Origin: Herbinix sp.
GTDB lineage: Bacteria; Bacillota; Clostridia; Lachnospirales; Lachnospiraceae
DNA: 64,000 nucleotides
Assembly (NCBI GenBank): GCA_029238935.1
Contig: JAQZBN010000018.1
Coordinates: 1-64,000 of the forward strand
Direction of reading: 5' to 3'
The position numbers and the translations under genes are program-made. Positions 8,323 to 17,851 of this stretch are shown here, in pieces. The notes beneath the pieces were generated by a model. The model did not search any database. It was given only the letters and a program-made list of their open reading frames with translations, and was not told the origin of the DNA. Within the stretch, counting starts at the first letter, position 1; each line of letters starts with the position of its first letter.

Positions 8323-11300
8323 TTATTTAAAATCTTCTTTGATAATTGTGGTGAATTGTTCTCTGGTAATAGAGCCTGTCTCCAGATCAAATAGACGCAG
8401 CGCTTGCTTCCGAAGCACTTCTTCATAAAGATTTCGCACTCCTCTGGCATTACCAAAGTCGGTATTCTTCTGTAACTCCTCCGATATTCTTTGCTCAATG
8501 AAGCTCTCCAGTTCTTCCTCCACAATAAGATGATCAGCTTCAGCCATATAATAGAAGATACATCTTAACTCCTCAACGGTATAATCCTCGAATATAATTT
8601 GAGTCGCCATGCGGCTTTTTAGTCCTTGGTTCGTACCAAAAAATTCCTCAATTCTATCTTGGTAACCAGCCATAATTACCATAAGATTATCTCGTTTATC
8701 CTCTATTGCTTTTAGGAGTGTACTTACGATTTCCGTGCCAAAATCATCATTACTTCCGTGGCATAAATCATATGCCTCATCGATAAAAAGTATACCACCT
8801 TCGGCCTCTTTTACCTTATCCTCAACCTTCTTTGTGGTATGTCCCTGATACTGGCCAATTAATCCCGCCCTTGAACATTCCACAAATATATCACCATTTT
8901 TGAGTACCCCCAGTTTCTCATAAATCTGCCCAATCAGCCTTGCTACTGTTGTCTTACCGGTTCCTGCATTTCCAAGGAATACTAGATGAAGTGAGCCAAA
9001 TTTATTATTGATTTTATAGTTTAATACCTCGCTCATTTGCTTGCGCTTTATCAATGCAACCATTTCGCGCACCTTTCTCTTTACACTTGCCAAACCGGTC
9101 ATATTCTCCAGCTCTATCATGAGCTCATCTATAGTTTTTTCCTTCACCGATTTCTGGTTAATTACCGCTTCGATATCCTGCACCTTGACAATATCATAAT
9201 CATTTCTGCTTAGAATCTCACCCTCCGATTTCATTTCCATCAGCCGCCGTTCCATAGATGCCTTCACCTTCTCCACTAGATTCCGAATGCCTCTCGCGTT
9301 ACCAAAATCTTTCTTCCCGGATTTCTCTTTGATTAACCTATAGATCGCATCTATCGTATTTCTATCTAATAGCATTCCTTTTTCCCGAACTATATAATTA
9401 AATATATCTACCATTTCATCAACAGTATAATCTTCGAAAAGAATCTCATTAGGGAAGCGACTTACCAATCCCGGATTGTGCGAAATCAGTTCGTCGATTT
9501 CCTCTGAATACCCAGCCAGAATTACCATAATCGAATCTCTGTAATTTTCGATATCTGCAACCAGCGTAGATAATGCTTCGAGTCCAAAGGAATCTCCCTG
9601 TCCCTGCACCAGAGAATAGGCCTCGTCGATAAACAGAACCCCGCCCAGGGCTTCTATAACTTTGTCGTGAGTTTTCTTGGCTGTATGACCCTGATACTCT
9701 CCGACCAGATCCTTCCTTGAACACTCAACAAATACATTACCCTTGGGTAACACACCAAGCTTCTGATAGATCTTCCCTATGATACGTGCCACTGTAGTTT
9801 TTCCAGTACCAGGTCCACCCTTGAATAACATATGAAGTGTACCAAAGCCCTCACTTCGTTTTGCACCGAGCTCAATTGCATTCTGTTGCACAATTACTCC
9901 ATCAATTTTACTGCGTACCTCTTTTTTAACGTTTACTAAACCAGTAAGCCCGTCCAGTTTATTTAAGAGCTCCTCGATGCTCTCACCTACAGTATCCTCT
10001 ACCTCAAAATCTTCTTCTTCAAACTGCAAAAGCGCACCCATGCTATCTTCATAATCATTTGCTTTATGTCTCTCTGCTTTGCGTTTTATAGCATCCTGAA
10101 GAACTGCCTCCAAGGTAATTGCATTAGCAAACTCCTCAGTGCATCGTTCTGTTTGAATTCGTTTTCTGAGTACTTTATAAGCAGATTGTTTTATCACAAA
10201 GCCTTTTTCACCGGCTAACCTACAGGTTAATTCAACCAATTCATCCGTTGTATATCCGGGAATATCTAGTCTGCAGTATACCTGGTTTCTCATTTCTTCA
10301 CTTACAAATTCATCAATAGCAGTCTTAGTTCCTGTAATAGCAAAAGCCAGGGAGTCTTTGCGAGCCTTCATCAATTCAACAATCCCCTCAGCTAGAGCGG
10401 AGTCTGGTTCTTTCTTTTCTGAATCCTCGAATAACCTGTCGATATGATCAATAATAACAACCATATTCTTCAATTTAGAGAATAGCTCCACTAAACCATT
10501 CGTCCCGCCTTTTGAAAAAGCTTCTTGAACCTCTCTGGCGTTAACCTCCATAATGGAAGCACTGTCAATTAATCCAAACATTTCGAGCAATGATGCCAAA
10601 ATCCCAGCTACTAGGGATTTACCTGATCCTTTCTCTCCGGTGATAAGAAAATTCTTAATCAAAATATCTTCTCCCACCCCAAGACTTCTAATCTGATTTT
10701 GGTACTGGAGAACATCATAGAAGGATTGCAGCCCTTCCTTAACCTGTTGCATCCCAATCACTTGTTCAAATAGCAGTTCAATTGATTGGGTGATCTGTTT
10801 TTTATCCTTTGATTTTTTTGTATTATTCTGAAACAGCTTAAGAAGAGCGGGATTTGTTTTCCCTTGTTCTAGCTGTTCCTCCTGTAACGGCTTTATAATA
10901 ACCTTCTCTTTTGAACCAGTCATCATAGCTGTTCCTTTGTTGCCTGCAATCGTCTCCATTACTGCAGATGTTTTAATACTCCTGCCATAGATTATTGTAC
11001 GTATCGTATCATTTTTTACGAATTCGCTTATAGTTCCTTCCTTAATCACTTCAAGCAATGAATTCGCATACTCCAGATATTGTTCCTGAGTAGAAAACCG
11101 AAGAACTTTCTTTATAAGCTTTTTTGCATCTCCAAGCTTTCCTTGCTTGATATAGAGTTCAGACAGCTCTATAAGATGCAAGTCATATAGTTCTTCTTCA
11201 ACATAGGTAATCAGAACAGCTACCAGTTTTTCCTCGGAACTCTTCTCACTAAGCATTTTCTCATATAAAATCATTCTTTGCTGATTGTCCGACAAATCTG

Positions 11301-11586
11301 ATTCCAATGCTTTTTGGTATAATTTATCCCAATCCTTACTACCCCGCCATGTAATTCGGTATAATTCCGAAATAGGAGTAAAAATATCCTCTCCCGATCC
11401 AAGCTCCATCGATCTTAGGTACCATTGAATGCTTTTTTCATAAAGCCTTAAATAAGAATAAACTTCAGCGATACTTAAGACAGTGTCTATTTTCTCTTCC
11501 TGCTCCGGTTCCAGTTTATCTGCCATAACTGCAATCTCGTTATACTTCTCTAAACCTCTTAGTCTGATGATTTCACTTTGTTCCAT
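8323..11586 (-). CDS. Triple-AAA+ ATPase, CbxX/SpoVK-like
   Basis: A 1087-residue cytosolic protein. Residues 1-190 are TPR-like helices. Three AAA+ modules follow: AAA1 with Walker A GEKGSGKS (317-324) and Walker B-like VVIIDHID (376-383); AAA2 with GGPGTGKTT (590-598), FIDEA (652-656) and the GNAR element (762-765); AAA3 with GNAGTGKTT (872-880), FIDEA (934-938) and GNAR (1045-1048). AAA2 and AAA3 belong to the CbxX/CfqX-SpoVK group, which form hexameric remodelling machines such as Rubisco activase CbbX. AAA1 is divergent. The start has a strong SD (GTGAGGAGAG). It lies 19 bp after the Hsp70 gene. Inference: a dedicated unfoldase or remodeller working with Hsp70 and the Sel1 proteins. It is much longer than SpoVK and is unlikely to be the sporulation protein. 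Confidence 0.85.
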   Translation of the reverse strand: MEQSEIIRLRGLEKYNEIAVMADKLEPEQEEKIDTVLSIAEVYSYLRLYEKSIQWYLRSMELGSGEDIFTPISELYRITWRGSKDWDKLYQKALESDLSDNQQRMILYEKMLSEKSSEEKLVAVLITYVEEELYDLHLIELSELYIKQGKLGDAKKLIKKVLRFSTQEQYLEYANSLLEVIKEGTISEFVKNDTIRTIIYGRSIKTSAVMETIAGNKGTAMMTGSKEKVIIKPLQEEQLEQGKTNPALLKLFQNNTKKSKDKKQITQSIELLFEQVIGMQQVKEGLQSFYDVLQYQNQIRSLGVGEDILIKNFLITGEKGSGKSLVAGILASLLEMFGLIDSASIMEVNAREVQEAFSKGGTNGLVELFSKLKNMVVIIDHIDRLFEDSEKKEPDSALAEGIVELMKARKDSLAFAITGTKTAIDEFVSEEMRNQVYCRLDIPGYTTDELVELTCRLAGEKGFVIKQSAYKVLRKRIQTERCTEEFANAITLEAVLQDAIKRKAERHKANDYEDSMGALLQFEEEDFEVEDTVGESIEELLNKLDGLTGLVNVKKEVRSKIDGVIVQQNAIELGAKRSEGFGTLHMLFKGGPGTGKTTVARIIGKIYQKLGVLPKGNVFVECSRKDLVGEYQGHTAKKTHDKVIEALGGVLFIDEAYSLVQGQGDSFGLEALSTLVADIENYRDSIMVILAGYSEEIDELISHNPGLVSRFPNEILFEDYTVDEMVDIFNYIVREKGMLLDRNTIDAIYRLIKEKSGKKDFGNARGIRNLVEKVKASMERRLMEMKSEGEILSRNDYDIVKVQDIEAVINQKSVKEKTIDELMIELENMTGLASVKRKVREMVALIKRKQMSEVLNYKINNKFGSLHLVFLGNAGTGKTTVARLIGQIYEKLGVLKNGDIFVECSRAGLIGQYQGHTTKKVEDKVKEAEGGILFIDEAYDLCHGSNDDFGTEIVSTLLKAIEDKRDNLMVIMAGYQDRIEEFFGTNQGLKSRMATQIIFEDYTVEELRCIFYYMAEADHLIVEEELESFIEQRISEELQKNTDFGNARGVRNLYEEVLRKQALRLFDLETGSITREQFTTIIKEDFK

Positions 11587-11604
11587 TTCATATCTCTCCT
11601 CACT

Positions 11605-13101
11605 CTAGAATACTGTTTTCTGAGACATGATACCTTGCAGCTTCTTAAGCTCTTCTTCACCTAAATTTGCATTACGCTCCATCTCAAATTCCTTCTCAAG
11701 CTTAACCGCTGGAACAGCAATCGATAAATGAATTAACTGTCTTTCATCCAGGCCTATTTTAATCGTAACCTCGGTATTAATAGGTAAGCCAGATGGCAAA
11801 TCTATCATAAATTCTCCAATGAGAGTAACATAGTCCAGTTCTTTGTATTCCCCTTCTGTGATACTGAGATTTATCTGCCTCTGACCACTAATCTTCGTAT
11901 AAAAGATCTGTTCCTTTGTACAGGGAATCTGAGACATTCGCGGTATGATAATCTGGTTTTCCTGGTGGATTTCATCCACAAAAACCAGGATTCCAATGCT
12001 ATGGGAGCAGACATCCTGAAATATTACTTTGTCCGTCTTAAATTTTTTTTGATAAATTGAACCATATAACGCGGCTCCTAATGCAACGGCCTCATCGGGA
12101 TTCACTTCCCTTGACGGTGCTTTACCAAACAGCTCCTCAAGCCTTTTACTCACATAGGGAATTTTACTGGAGCCCCCGACAAGCAATATCTTATCGATTT
12201 GTTCTGTCCGAATTCCAGAATTTCTTAATATCTTTTTAATGATATTCTCGGTCTTATTATAGGTTGCTTCAATCTTAGCTTCAAAGAATTCTCTGGTTAT
12301 TTCTAATTGCTCCTTTACCCCATCAATCTTCATATTAATGCTTGCTTTTTCACGGACGGTTAATTGTTTTTTACAGCTTTCAGCCTTATGAAATAATTCG
12401 TTATACTCAGCTCGATACTCTTCTTCCTCTAGATCAATTCCGTGCTGATCCTCAAAATATTGACATACATAATCCACGAGAAATTGATCAAACATGGTTC
12501 CTCCCGCTTTCGAAAGGCCATCCTTCTCGATTATACGAATTTTGTCATTCTCAATTTCCATTAGCGTTGCATCAAAGGTACCACCGCCAAAATCATAGAC
12601 TAGTATCTTAGCTTTATCCAGTTTGTTTTTATATGTATAATAAATTGCTGCTGCGGTAGGCTCATCGATTATTGTTAATAGATTTACACCGGCCAGCCTT
12701 ACAGCATCCTCTGTCGCTTTTCTTTGGGAATCCATGAAATAAGCAGGTACTGTTACGATTACATCTTGGATTACATCTCCAAGGTTGGCAGATGCGTCTT
12801 GAACCACTTTTTTAATAATTAAGCTTGATATGACTTCCGGCGTATATTCAATCTGATCGATTGTCTTGATTACTTTTCTCTTCCCCATATCCACTTTCAC
12901 TTTAGCAACTACATCCTCTGCATACATAACCTCATTCTCTTTTGCTATTTCTCCAACGATAATCTGACCACCCTCATCAAAGAAAACAACCGAAGGTGTT
13001 AATCTCTGAGATTCACTGTTAATAATAATCTGCGGTTCTCCGTTTTCATCAATAAATGCTCCGGCAGAAAATGTCGTTCCTAAGTCAATACCTAAAACCA
13101 T
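11605..13101 (-). CDS. Hsp70-family chaperone without lid
   Basis: A 498-residue DnaK-like protein, shorter than DnaK (about 610). The ATPase domain is complete: phosphate-1 DLGTT (6-10), TVPAYF (117-122), DEPTAAA (146-152), phosphate-2 DFGGGTFD (170-177) and the adenosine motif LLVGGSS (306-312). A reduced beta substrate-binding domain spans about 365-475; the helical lid and the C-terminal tail are missing. It should be an active ATPase with altered client handling. AGGAGG lies before the ATG. It is flanked by a possible GrpE-like gene upstream and the triple AAA+ gene downstream. It is not the housekeeping dnaK, since no hrcA/dnaJ surrounds it and the C-terminus differs. Confidence 0.9.
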   Translation of the reverse strand: MVLGIDLGTTFSAGAFIDENGEPQIIINSESQRLTPSVVFFDEGGQIIVGEIAKENEVMYAEDVVAKVKVDMGKRKVIKTIDQIEYTPEVISSLIIKKVVQDASANLGDVIQDVIVTVPAYFMDSQRKATEDAVRLAGVNLLTIIDEPTAAAIYYTYKNKLDKAKILVYDFGGGTFDATLMEIENDKIRIIEKDGLSKAGGTMFDQFLVDYVCQYFEDQHGIDLEEEEYRAEYNELFHKAESCKKQLTVREKASINMKIDGVKEQLEITREFFEAKIEATYNKTENIIKKILRNSGIRTEQIDKILLVGGSSKIPYVSKRLEELFGKAPSREVNPDEAVALGAALYGSIYQKKFKTDKVIFQDVCSHSIGILVFVDEIHQENQIIIPRMSQIPCTKEQIFYTKISGQRQINLSITEGEYKELDYVTLIGEFMIDLPSGLPINTEVTIKIGLDERQLIHLSIAVPAVKLEKEFEMERNANLGEEELKKLQGIMSQKTVF

Positions 13102-13152
13102 TTCTTATCCTCCTAGTAAAAACAAAACTCTCTATAATGATAATAATTTAAG

Positions 13153-14001
13153 TTAAATAATTGTATTAACAATACCATCCTTATAAATGACACAATATGC
13201 ATCAATGTATATCTCCAGAGTGAGAAAATCTGACCTGTCTGCATAATCAAAATATAAATCGTATCCTCTTTTTAGGTGCTCAGCCAGCTTGGGATCCTCT
13301 TCATTAACCGCCATATCCTCTCTTCTGTATATAGGAGTTCCCGGACGGCTTATTACCCCACACTCCATTAGATAATTCTCCATATCAGAGCGGTATATAA
13401 AAGTAAGTAACTCATTAATTCGGGTGTTTTCTTTACCTAATTGTTCTAATTTTTCTTGTATTCTTTTCTCTAAATCATCGATGATAGGATTGTGTGTCAG
13501 TTCATGGTTATTATTCTGTTGTGAGGATACCTCAAATGCTTGATTCTCTCTCTCTTCCTTAGTTATCTCAAATTTATTTTCTTTTCTATTCGTTATAGAC
13601 TCTTCCAAGCTCCAAGTATTTCCCTCTAAACCTTGGTTCTCTTTATCCTTCTGGTTATCCCCTTCAAATCGTTGAACTTCCTCATAACCCACATTCTCCT
13701 TATCATCAGGAGGATTATTTTCATTCGCTGCAGACCTGCAGGCAACCTGTTCTTGATTATTATCTTCATAATGATCATAGCTAATGGCAGTCTGTTCTCT
13801 CCGCAATAAATCCAGTTCTAATAACAGTTCTTGTAATTCTATCAAGTTCTTTATGTATGTTCTAGATCGTGGTCTACGCAGCTCTCTAAGTTTATCGTCG
13901 TTGTTCGGATTAACAGTAGGTCCGGTCAAAGGAGTAACGGTTCTTGCAGGAAGCTTAATCGTCTTGTTATTTGATTCGGATGTTTGTATTCTATTTAGCA
14001 T
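13153..14001 (-). CDS. Possible GrpE-like partner of Hsp70
   Basis: A 282-residue protein. The N-terminal half is polar and low-complexity, rich in Asn, Glu and Lys. A coiled coil follows at about 175-205 (DDLEKRIQEKLEQLGKEN), then a short globular part with MECGVISRPGTPIYRRED. The layout of coiled coil, helices and a final beta region with a G-V-x(4)-G-x-P segment recalls GrpE nucleotide-exchange factors, and the gene lies directly upstream of the Hsp70 gene, 51 bp away. The match is weak and the call is inference. The start at 14001 is chosen because GAGGGAAG precedes that ATG; an ATG seven codons upstream has no ribosome site. The alternative is a hypothetical adaptor. Confidence 0.5.
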   Translation of the reverse strand: MLNRIQTSESNNKTIKLPARTVTPLTGPTVNPNNDDKLRELRRPRSRTYIKNLIELQELLLELDLLRREQTAISYDHYEDNNQEQVACRSAANENNPPDDKENVGYEEVQRFEGDNQKDKENQGLEGNTWSLEESITNRKENKFEITKEERENQAFEVSSQQNNNHELTHNPIIDDLEKRIQEKLEQLGKENTRINELLTFIYRSDMENYLMECGVISRPGTPIYRREDMAVNEEDPKLAEHLKRGYDLYFDYADRSDFLTLEIYIDAYCVIYKDGIVNTII

Positions 14002-14114
14002 ATTCTTCCCTCTATCTTTCATTTCTATCGAATTATTTTCAATTTATTATCTAATTTTAGCAAACAACAAGTAATTAACATCTGCTGATTAATATAACAG
14101 CATTTCCTCAAAAA

Positions 14115-17100
14115 CTATTCCTCGTAAACATGTAGTAATTTCATACCCATTATTCTGCTCTTTGCTTTCAGCATACCTTTCTGAGCAGCTTTTCTAAAGT
14201 AGTCAGACGCTTTGCGATAATCCTTTTTCATCTCTTTCCCACTTATATAGATATCGCCGAGTACATATAGGACTTCCGGATCTTCATCAAGCTTCCCTAA
14301 TTCCAATAGCTCAGCAGCTTCTTTATAGTTTTTCTGTACGCCAAGTCCCTCATAATACATTAAGCCAAGCTCCCGATATGCCTCTTTATCACTCTGCTTC
14401 TCTATAAGCTTCCTATAGATCTCTGTGGCTTTACCATAATCCCGTTTTGTACCATTTCCTTTTCTATAGTACTCAGCTAGTTGGATCGTAATAACTCCTT
14501 CCTTTGATGCCCGCAAAAACCATTGAAAAGCCTTATCTAAATCACCAACTTTTTCATAACATTCGGCAATATGTATTTCTGGTACTTTTAAGCCCTTGGG
14601 TTCGCCTAACTTCACGGCCTCCTCGTACCATTTAGCTGCATTTCTATAATCTGGTGGGGTAATGCTTTCATACAGGTAAGCCAACTGCATTATTGAACTA
14701 GTATCCTCTTTCACTGCAGCCTTACTGAACCAATACACAGCTTTGTTTATGTCCTGTTTAACATTATATCCGAAAAGATAGATCGCCGCTGTGATTCTTT
14801 GTGCTTCAATTTTTCCGTTTTCAGCATTAAGCTCAAGCTCTTTCACTCGAATACCTATATCTTTACTAGTATATTCGTTATCAAAATCGTAAAGATATTT
14901 AAAAGTTTGTTGTGCAATTCGTCTGTATGCAACTCGTTCATTATACCCTCTCAAAGCTTCATCAACGTAACATTTTGTAATTGATTTTTCACTACTCATA
15001 TCATAAACAACTGTGATTCCATATTTAAACTTTTCATCAGTATATACGCACGCCCCCTTATACCAGTGAGCTGCATCTTCCCTACTTATAAAAGACAATC
15101 TGTCTTTAAGATATAAGTCACCCAAATGAACCATTGCATTATAATCATATTTCTCAGCTGCCGCTGTGAACCATTTTATTGCCTCGACATAATCTCTTTC
15201 TACTCCGGTACCATAATAATATTTCTCAGCCAGATCATGCTGAGCATATTTATTCCCACCTATTGCTGACATTTTCAAAAACTCAATTGCTTTTTTAATA
15301 TCTTTCGTATTGTATGTTCCATATTTATCTTCATAAATATCCGCCAGCCGCTTTTGAGCTTCGGTATCCCCATGTTCTGATGCCTGGTTAAACCATTTAA
15401 TCGCCTCTGCTAGGTCGCTAGTTACACCTTCTCCCCTTAGATACATTTCTCCAATTTGAAACTGCGGTTTTGTGTCTCCCTGCATTACAGCCTTTAAAAA
15501 ATATTTTATCGCTTGAACATATTTTTTGTCCTTATAATAAAAATCACCTAGTTTTGTACTAGCTATAGCAATATTTCCATCAGAGGCACTGCTATATAAT
15601 TTTTTTGCTTGTTCTAAATCTTCCTTTACACCATACCCCTTTTCATACAATTTTCCAAGATGGTACATCGCTTTTGCATTATTTTGATTGGCAGCCTTTT
15701 GATAATAATCTGATGCAATTTTATTCGACTCTTCATAGACATAATTTTTTTCATACATCATTCCTAGTATAAATAGGGCATCAGCATTCCCTAAATCTGC
15801 CGCTTTTTGATACCACTTTTTGGCTTCTCTTTCTACATGTCTATTCTTGTACACAGAGCCAAGTATTATAGATGCTTTTATACAGTCAGACTCCGCTGCG
15901 AAGGTAATCCAGTTAATCACTTCTTTAGTGCCCTGTTGCTCACATTGATATTCCGTTACAGCTTTTCCTGAATTGCTTCTGATAAAGTTCAGCTTTAAAC
16001 TGACTGAATTCATAGCCAATTCTTCTGCCTTAGAATAATATCTCAAAGCTTCGTCGATATTTTCTGTCGTTCCAAGACCGAAATATGACATATCTCCAAG
16101 ACGCTCATATACAACACCTTGATTAGAATCGTTTAAGTTCTCCAGTTTATGATAGCACTTATAAGCAGAAGTAAAATCCTGCTTAACTCCTAAGCCGCTC
16201 CAATACATTTCCCCAAGTTTATAGTTTACTTCCAGATATCCTTCCTCGGAAGCATTCTTAAAACAACGGAAAGCTTCAGAATAGTCTTGCTTTGTTTCAT
16301 GCCCATAATAATACAAATCCCCTAATATCTTAATTACTTCCAAGGAATACTTACCATGTTCTATTAGCTTATTACATTGATTAAAAGCTTTTAAATATTC
16401 TTTCCTTTCGTAATATATACTACAGAGATAACCTTCTGAATCTAACATACTATTATGATCAGCCATCATGAAATACTTAACTGCTTTTTCATATTCTTTA
16501 TTTACCACATCACCCTTATAGTATAGCTTACCCAAATGGTAGCATGCTTCCGCATTACCTTTATTAGCTGCTTTTTCCAACCAATATATACCTTTTTCTA
16601 TATCTTGTTTTACATTATCTCCCAGACATAACATCATTCCAAGGCTAAACATGGCCTTTACTTCTTCTGAGCCAGATGCCTTCATAAACCACTCTAATGC
16701 CTCAGAAGTGTTTCTTTCGCTTGTTCCTTTATACAGAGTTCTCTCTCTGCCTAGTAAATACTGTGCTTTACTATTGCCTTGTTCTGCAGCTTTCAGAAAT
16801 AATTCGAGGTTATTATTGACAATGTTAATATATTCCTGAGCATAACATTGTTCGATTACAAATTCTATTGCTTTTTGATGTCCTTGTTCTGCCGCCTTTA
16901 ATAACCAGTGAATCGCAGAAGAATCATTTTTATTTAAAAAGGAGCAGCCCACTTTATATTGGTTCTCCACATCTCCCTGTGAAGCTGCTTTCTCATACCA
17001 ATACCTGGACTTTACTTCATTTTGGTCAACACCGTCACCTAGTTCATACATTCTTCCAAGCATAAGTTGACTATCTAAGCTCCCCTTCGTAGCTGCTTTA

Positions 17101-17567
17101 GTAAACCAATATATTGCTTCTGTCTTGCTTTTTAGCGCGCCTTCTCCACTGTAATGCATTCTTCCCAACTGATACTGCGATTTTTCGTCATCCTGCTCTG
17201 CTGCTCTTCTCATAGCTTCATATGCCGAAACGACATCACAAACTGAGGTCTTCATTTCTGAGGCCTTCAACTCATGATCGTCTGGCTGTTTATTATCAAC
17301 TGGTTCTTTGCCATCGGTTTTATAATTATTCAGACCACTATTAAACAACTTAATAGACCATGTAATTGATTCTATTGCGTCTTCAATTTGCTGTAATTCT
17401 TTCTGCAACAATTCTACTCTATAAGTATCATCCTTATCTTCGTTGCTTTGTAATTGAATTTCACTAAGTGTATTCAATTTATCTCGCTGTATCTTTTCAA
17501 GTTCCTTCTTTATCATTTGGAATTCGCTATGTTCAGATATTCCATACTTCTTTAGTAATTCATCCAT
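14115..17567 (-). CDS. Large Sel1-repeat protein (1150 aa)
   Basis: The N-terminal module (MDELLKKYGI ... ITWSIKLFNSGL) is related to that of the 712-residue Sel1 protein downstream in the same operon. A polar linker follows, then more than 20 Sel1/TPR-like repeats with cores such as GEMYLRGEGVTSD and GLMYYEGLGVQKN fill the rest. No signal peptide or membrane helix is seen. The ATG at 17567 is preferred over one ten codons upstream because AGGTGGAG sits 7 nt before it and because the resulting N-terminus aligns with the paralog. It is the first gene of the Sel1-GrpE-like-Hsp70-AAA+-Sel1 operon. The repeats should form a long superhelix for protein binding; the client is unknown. Confidence 0.8.
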   Translation of the reverse strand: MDELLKKYGISEHSEFQMIKKELEKIQRDKLNTLSEIQLQSNEDKDDTYRVELLQKELQQIEDAIESITWSIKLFNSGLNNYKTDGKEPVDNKQPDDHELKASEMKTSVCDVVSAYEAMRRAAEQDDEKSQYQLGRMHYSGEGALKSKTEAIYWFTKAATKGSLDSQLMLGRMYELGDGVDQNEVKSRYWYEKAASQGDVENQYKVGCSFLNKNDSSAIHWLLKAAEQGHQKAIEFVIEQCYAQEYINIVNNNLELFLKAAEQGNSKAQYLLGRERTLYKGTSERNTSEALEWFMKASGSEEVKAMFSLGMMLCLGDNVKQDIEKGIYWLEKAANKGNAEACYHLGKLYYKGDVVNKEYEKAVKYFMMADHNSMLDSEGYLCSIYYERKEYLKAFNQCNKLIEHGKYSLEVIKILGDLYYYGHETKQDYSEAFRCFKNASEEGYLEVNYKLGEMYWSGLGVKQDFTSAYKCYHKLENLNDSNQGVVYERLGDMSYFGLGTTENIDEALRYYSKAEELAMNSVSLKLNFIRSNSGKAVTEYQCEQQGTKEVINWITFAAESDCIKASIILGSVYKNRHVEREAKKWYQKAADLGNADALFILGMMYEKNYVYEESNKIASDYYQKAANQNNAKAMYHLGKLYEKGYGVKEDLEQAKKLYSSASDGNIAIASTKLGDFYYKDKKYVQAIKYFLKAVMQGDTKPQFQIGEMYLRGEGVTSDLAEAIKWFNQASEHGDTEAQKRLADIYEDKYGTYNTKDIKKAIEFLKMSAIGGNKYAQHDLAEKYYYGTGVERDYVEAIKWFTAAAEKYDYNAMVHLGDLYLKDRLSFISREDAAHWYKGACVYTDEKFKYGITVVYDMSSEKSITKCYVDEALRGYNERVAYRRIAQQTFKYLYDFDNEYTSKDIGIRVKELELNAENGKIEAQRITAAIYLFGYNVKQDINKAVYWFSKAAVKEDTSSIMQLAYLYESITPPDYRNAAKWYEEAVKLGEPKGLKVPEIHIAECYEKVGDLDKAFQWFLRASKEGVITIQLAEYYRKGNGTKRDYGKATEIYRKLIEKQSDKEAYRELGLMYYEGLGVQKNYKEAAELLELGKLDEDPEVLYVLGDIYISGKEMKKDYRKASDYFRKAAQKGMLKAKSRIMGMKLLHVYEE

Positions 17568-17597
17568 TATACTTCTCCACCTTTTACCAAATATCAC

Positions 17598-17851
17598 TTC
17601 CTATGTTATAATATACCAAAACATAAAATTAAGATTATTATATCACAGACAACAGAAAAATAAAATATTATGGTAATTCAATTTGTGTCATTTTAACTCA
17701 ACCCAACTCATTTCAACTTATTTCTACTTATTTGAACTCATGTCAAGCCAAGTTTCCATCCAAATAATATAACCTTCAGCTCAGAGCTTATTGATGTATT
17801 GATTTACTTAATGGCTCAAGAGCCAAATGGAGTGAACAATAGGCCATCAAC
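17598..17851. other. Intergenic region between VirD4-like and Sel1 genes
   Basis: It holds the promoter of the Sel1 operon, degenerate 10-bp direct repeats of an ACTCATTTCA type (about 17694-17741) and a small hairpin TGGCT-CAAG-AGCCA (17813-17826) without a T-run. No gene is seen. Confidence 0.4.
17637..17645 (-). promoter_or_regulatory. Extended -10 of Sel1/Hsp70/AAA+ operon
   Basis: On the minus strand TGATATAAT, an extended -10 (TGn-TATAAT), lies about 70 nt upstream of the Sel1 start codon. A strong -35 is not seen, as is usual for extended -10 promoters. Confidence 0.5.

Noticed and set aside
8253-9724. Reading frames of 90 and 91 codons overlapping the triple-AAA+ gene on the same strand
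   Set aside because: They lie inside a long gene with clear domains, and their products have no domain-like sequence.
8323-11586. Stage V sporulation protein SpoVK
   Set aside because: SpoVK is a short single-AAA+ protein (about 320 residues); this one has three AAA+ modules and a TPR-like N-terminus in a different gene context.
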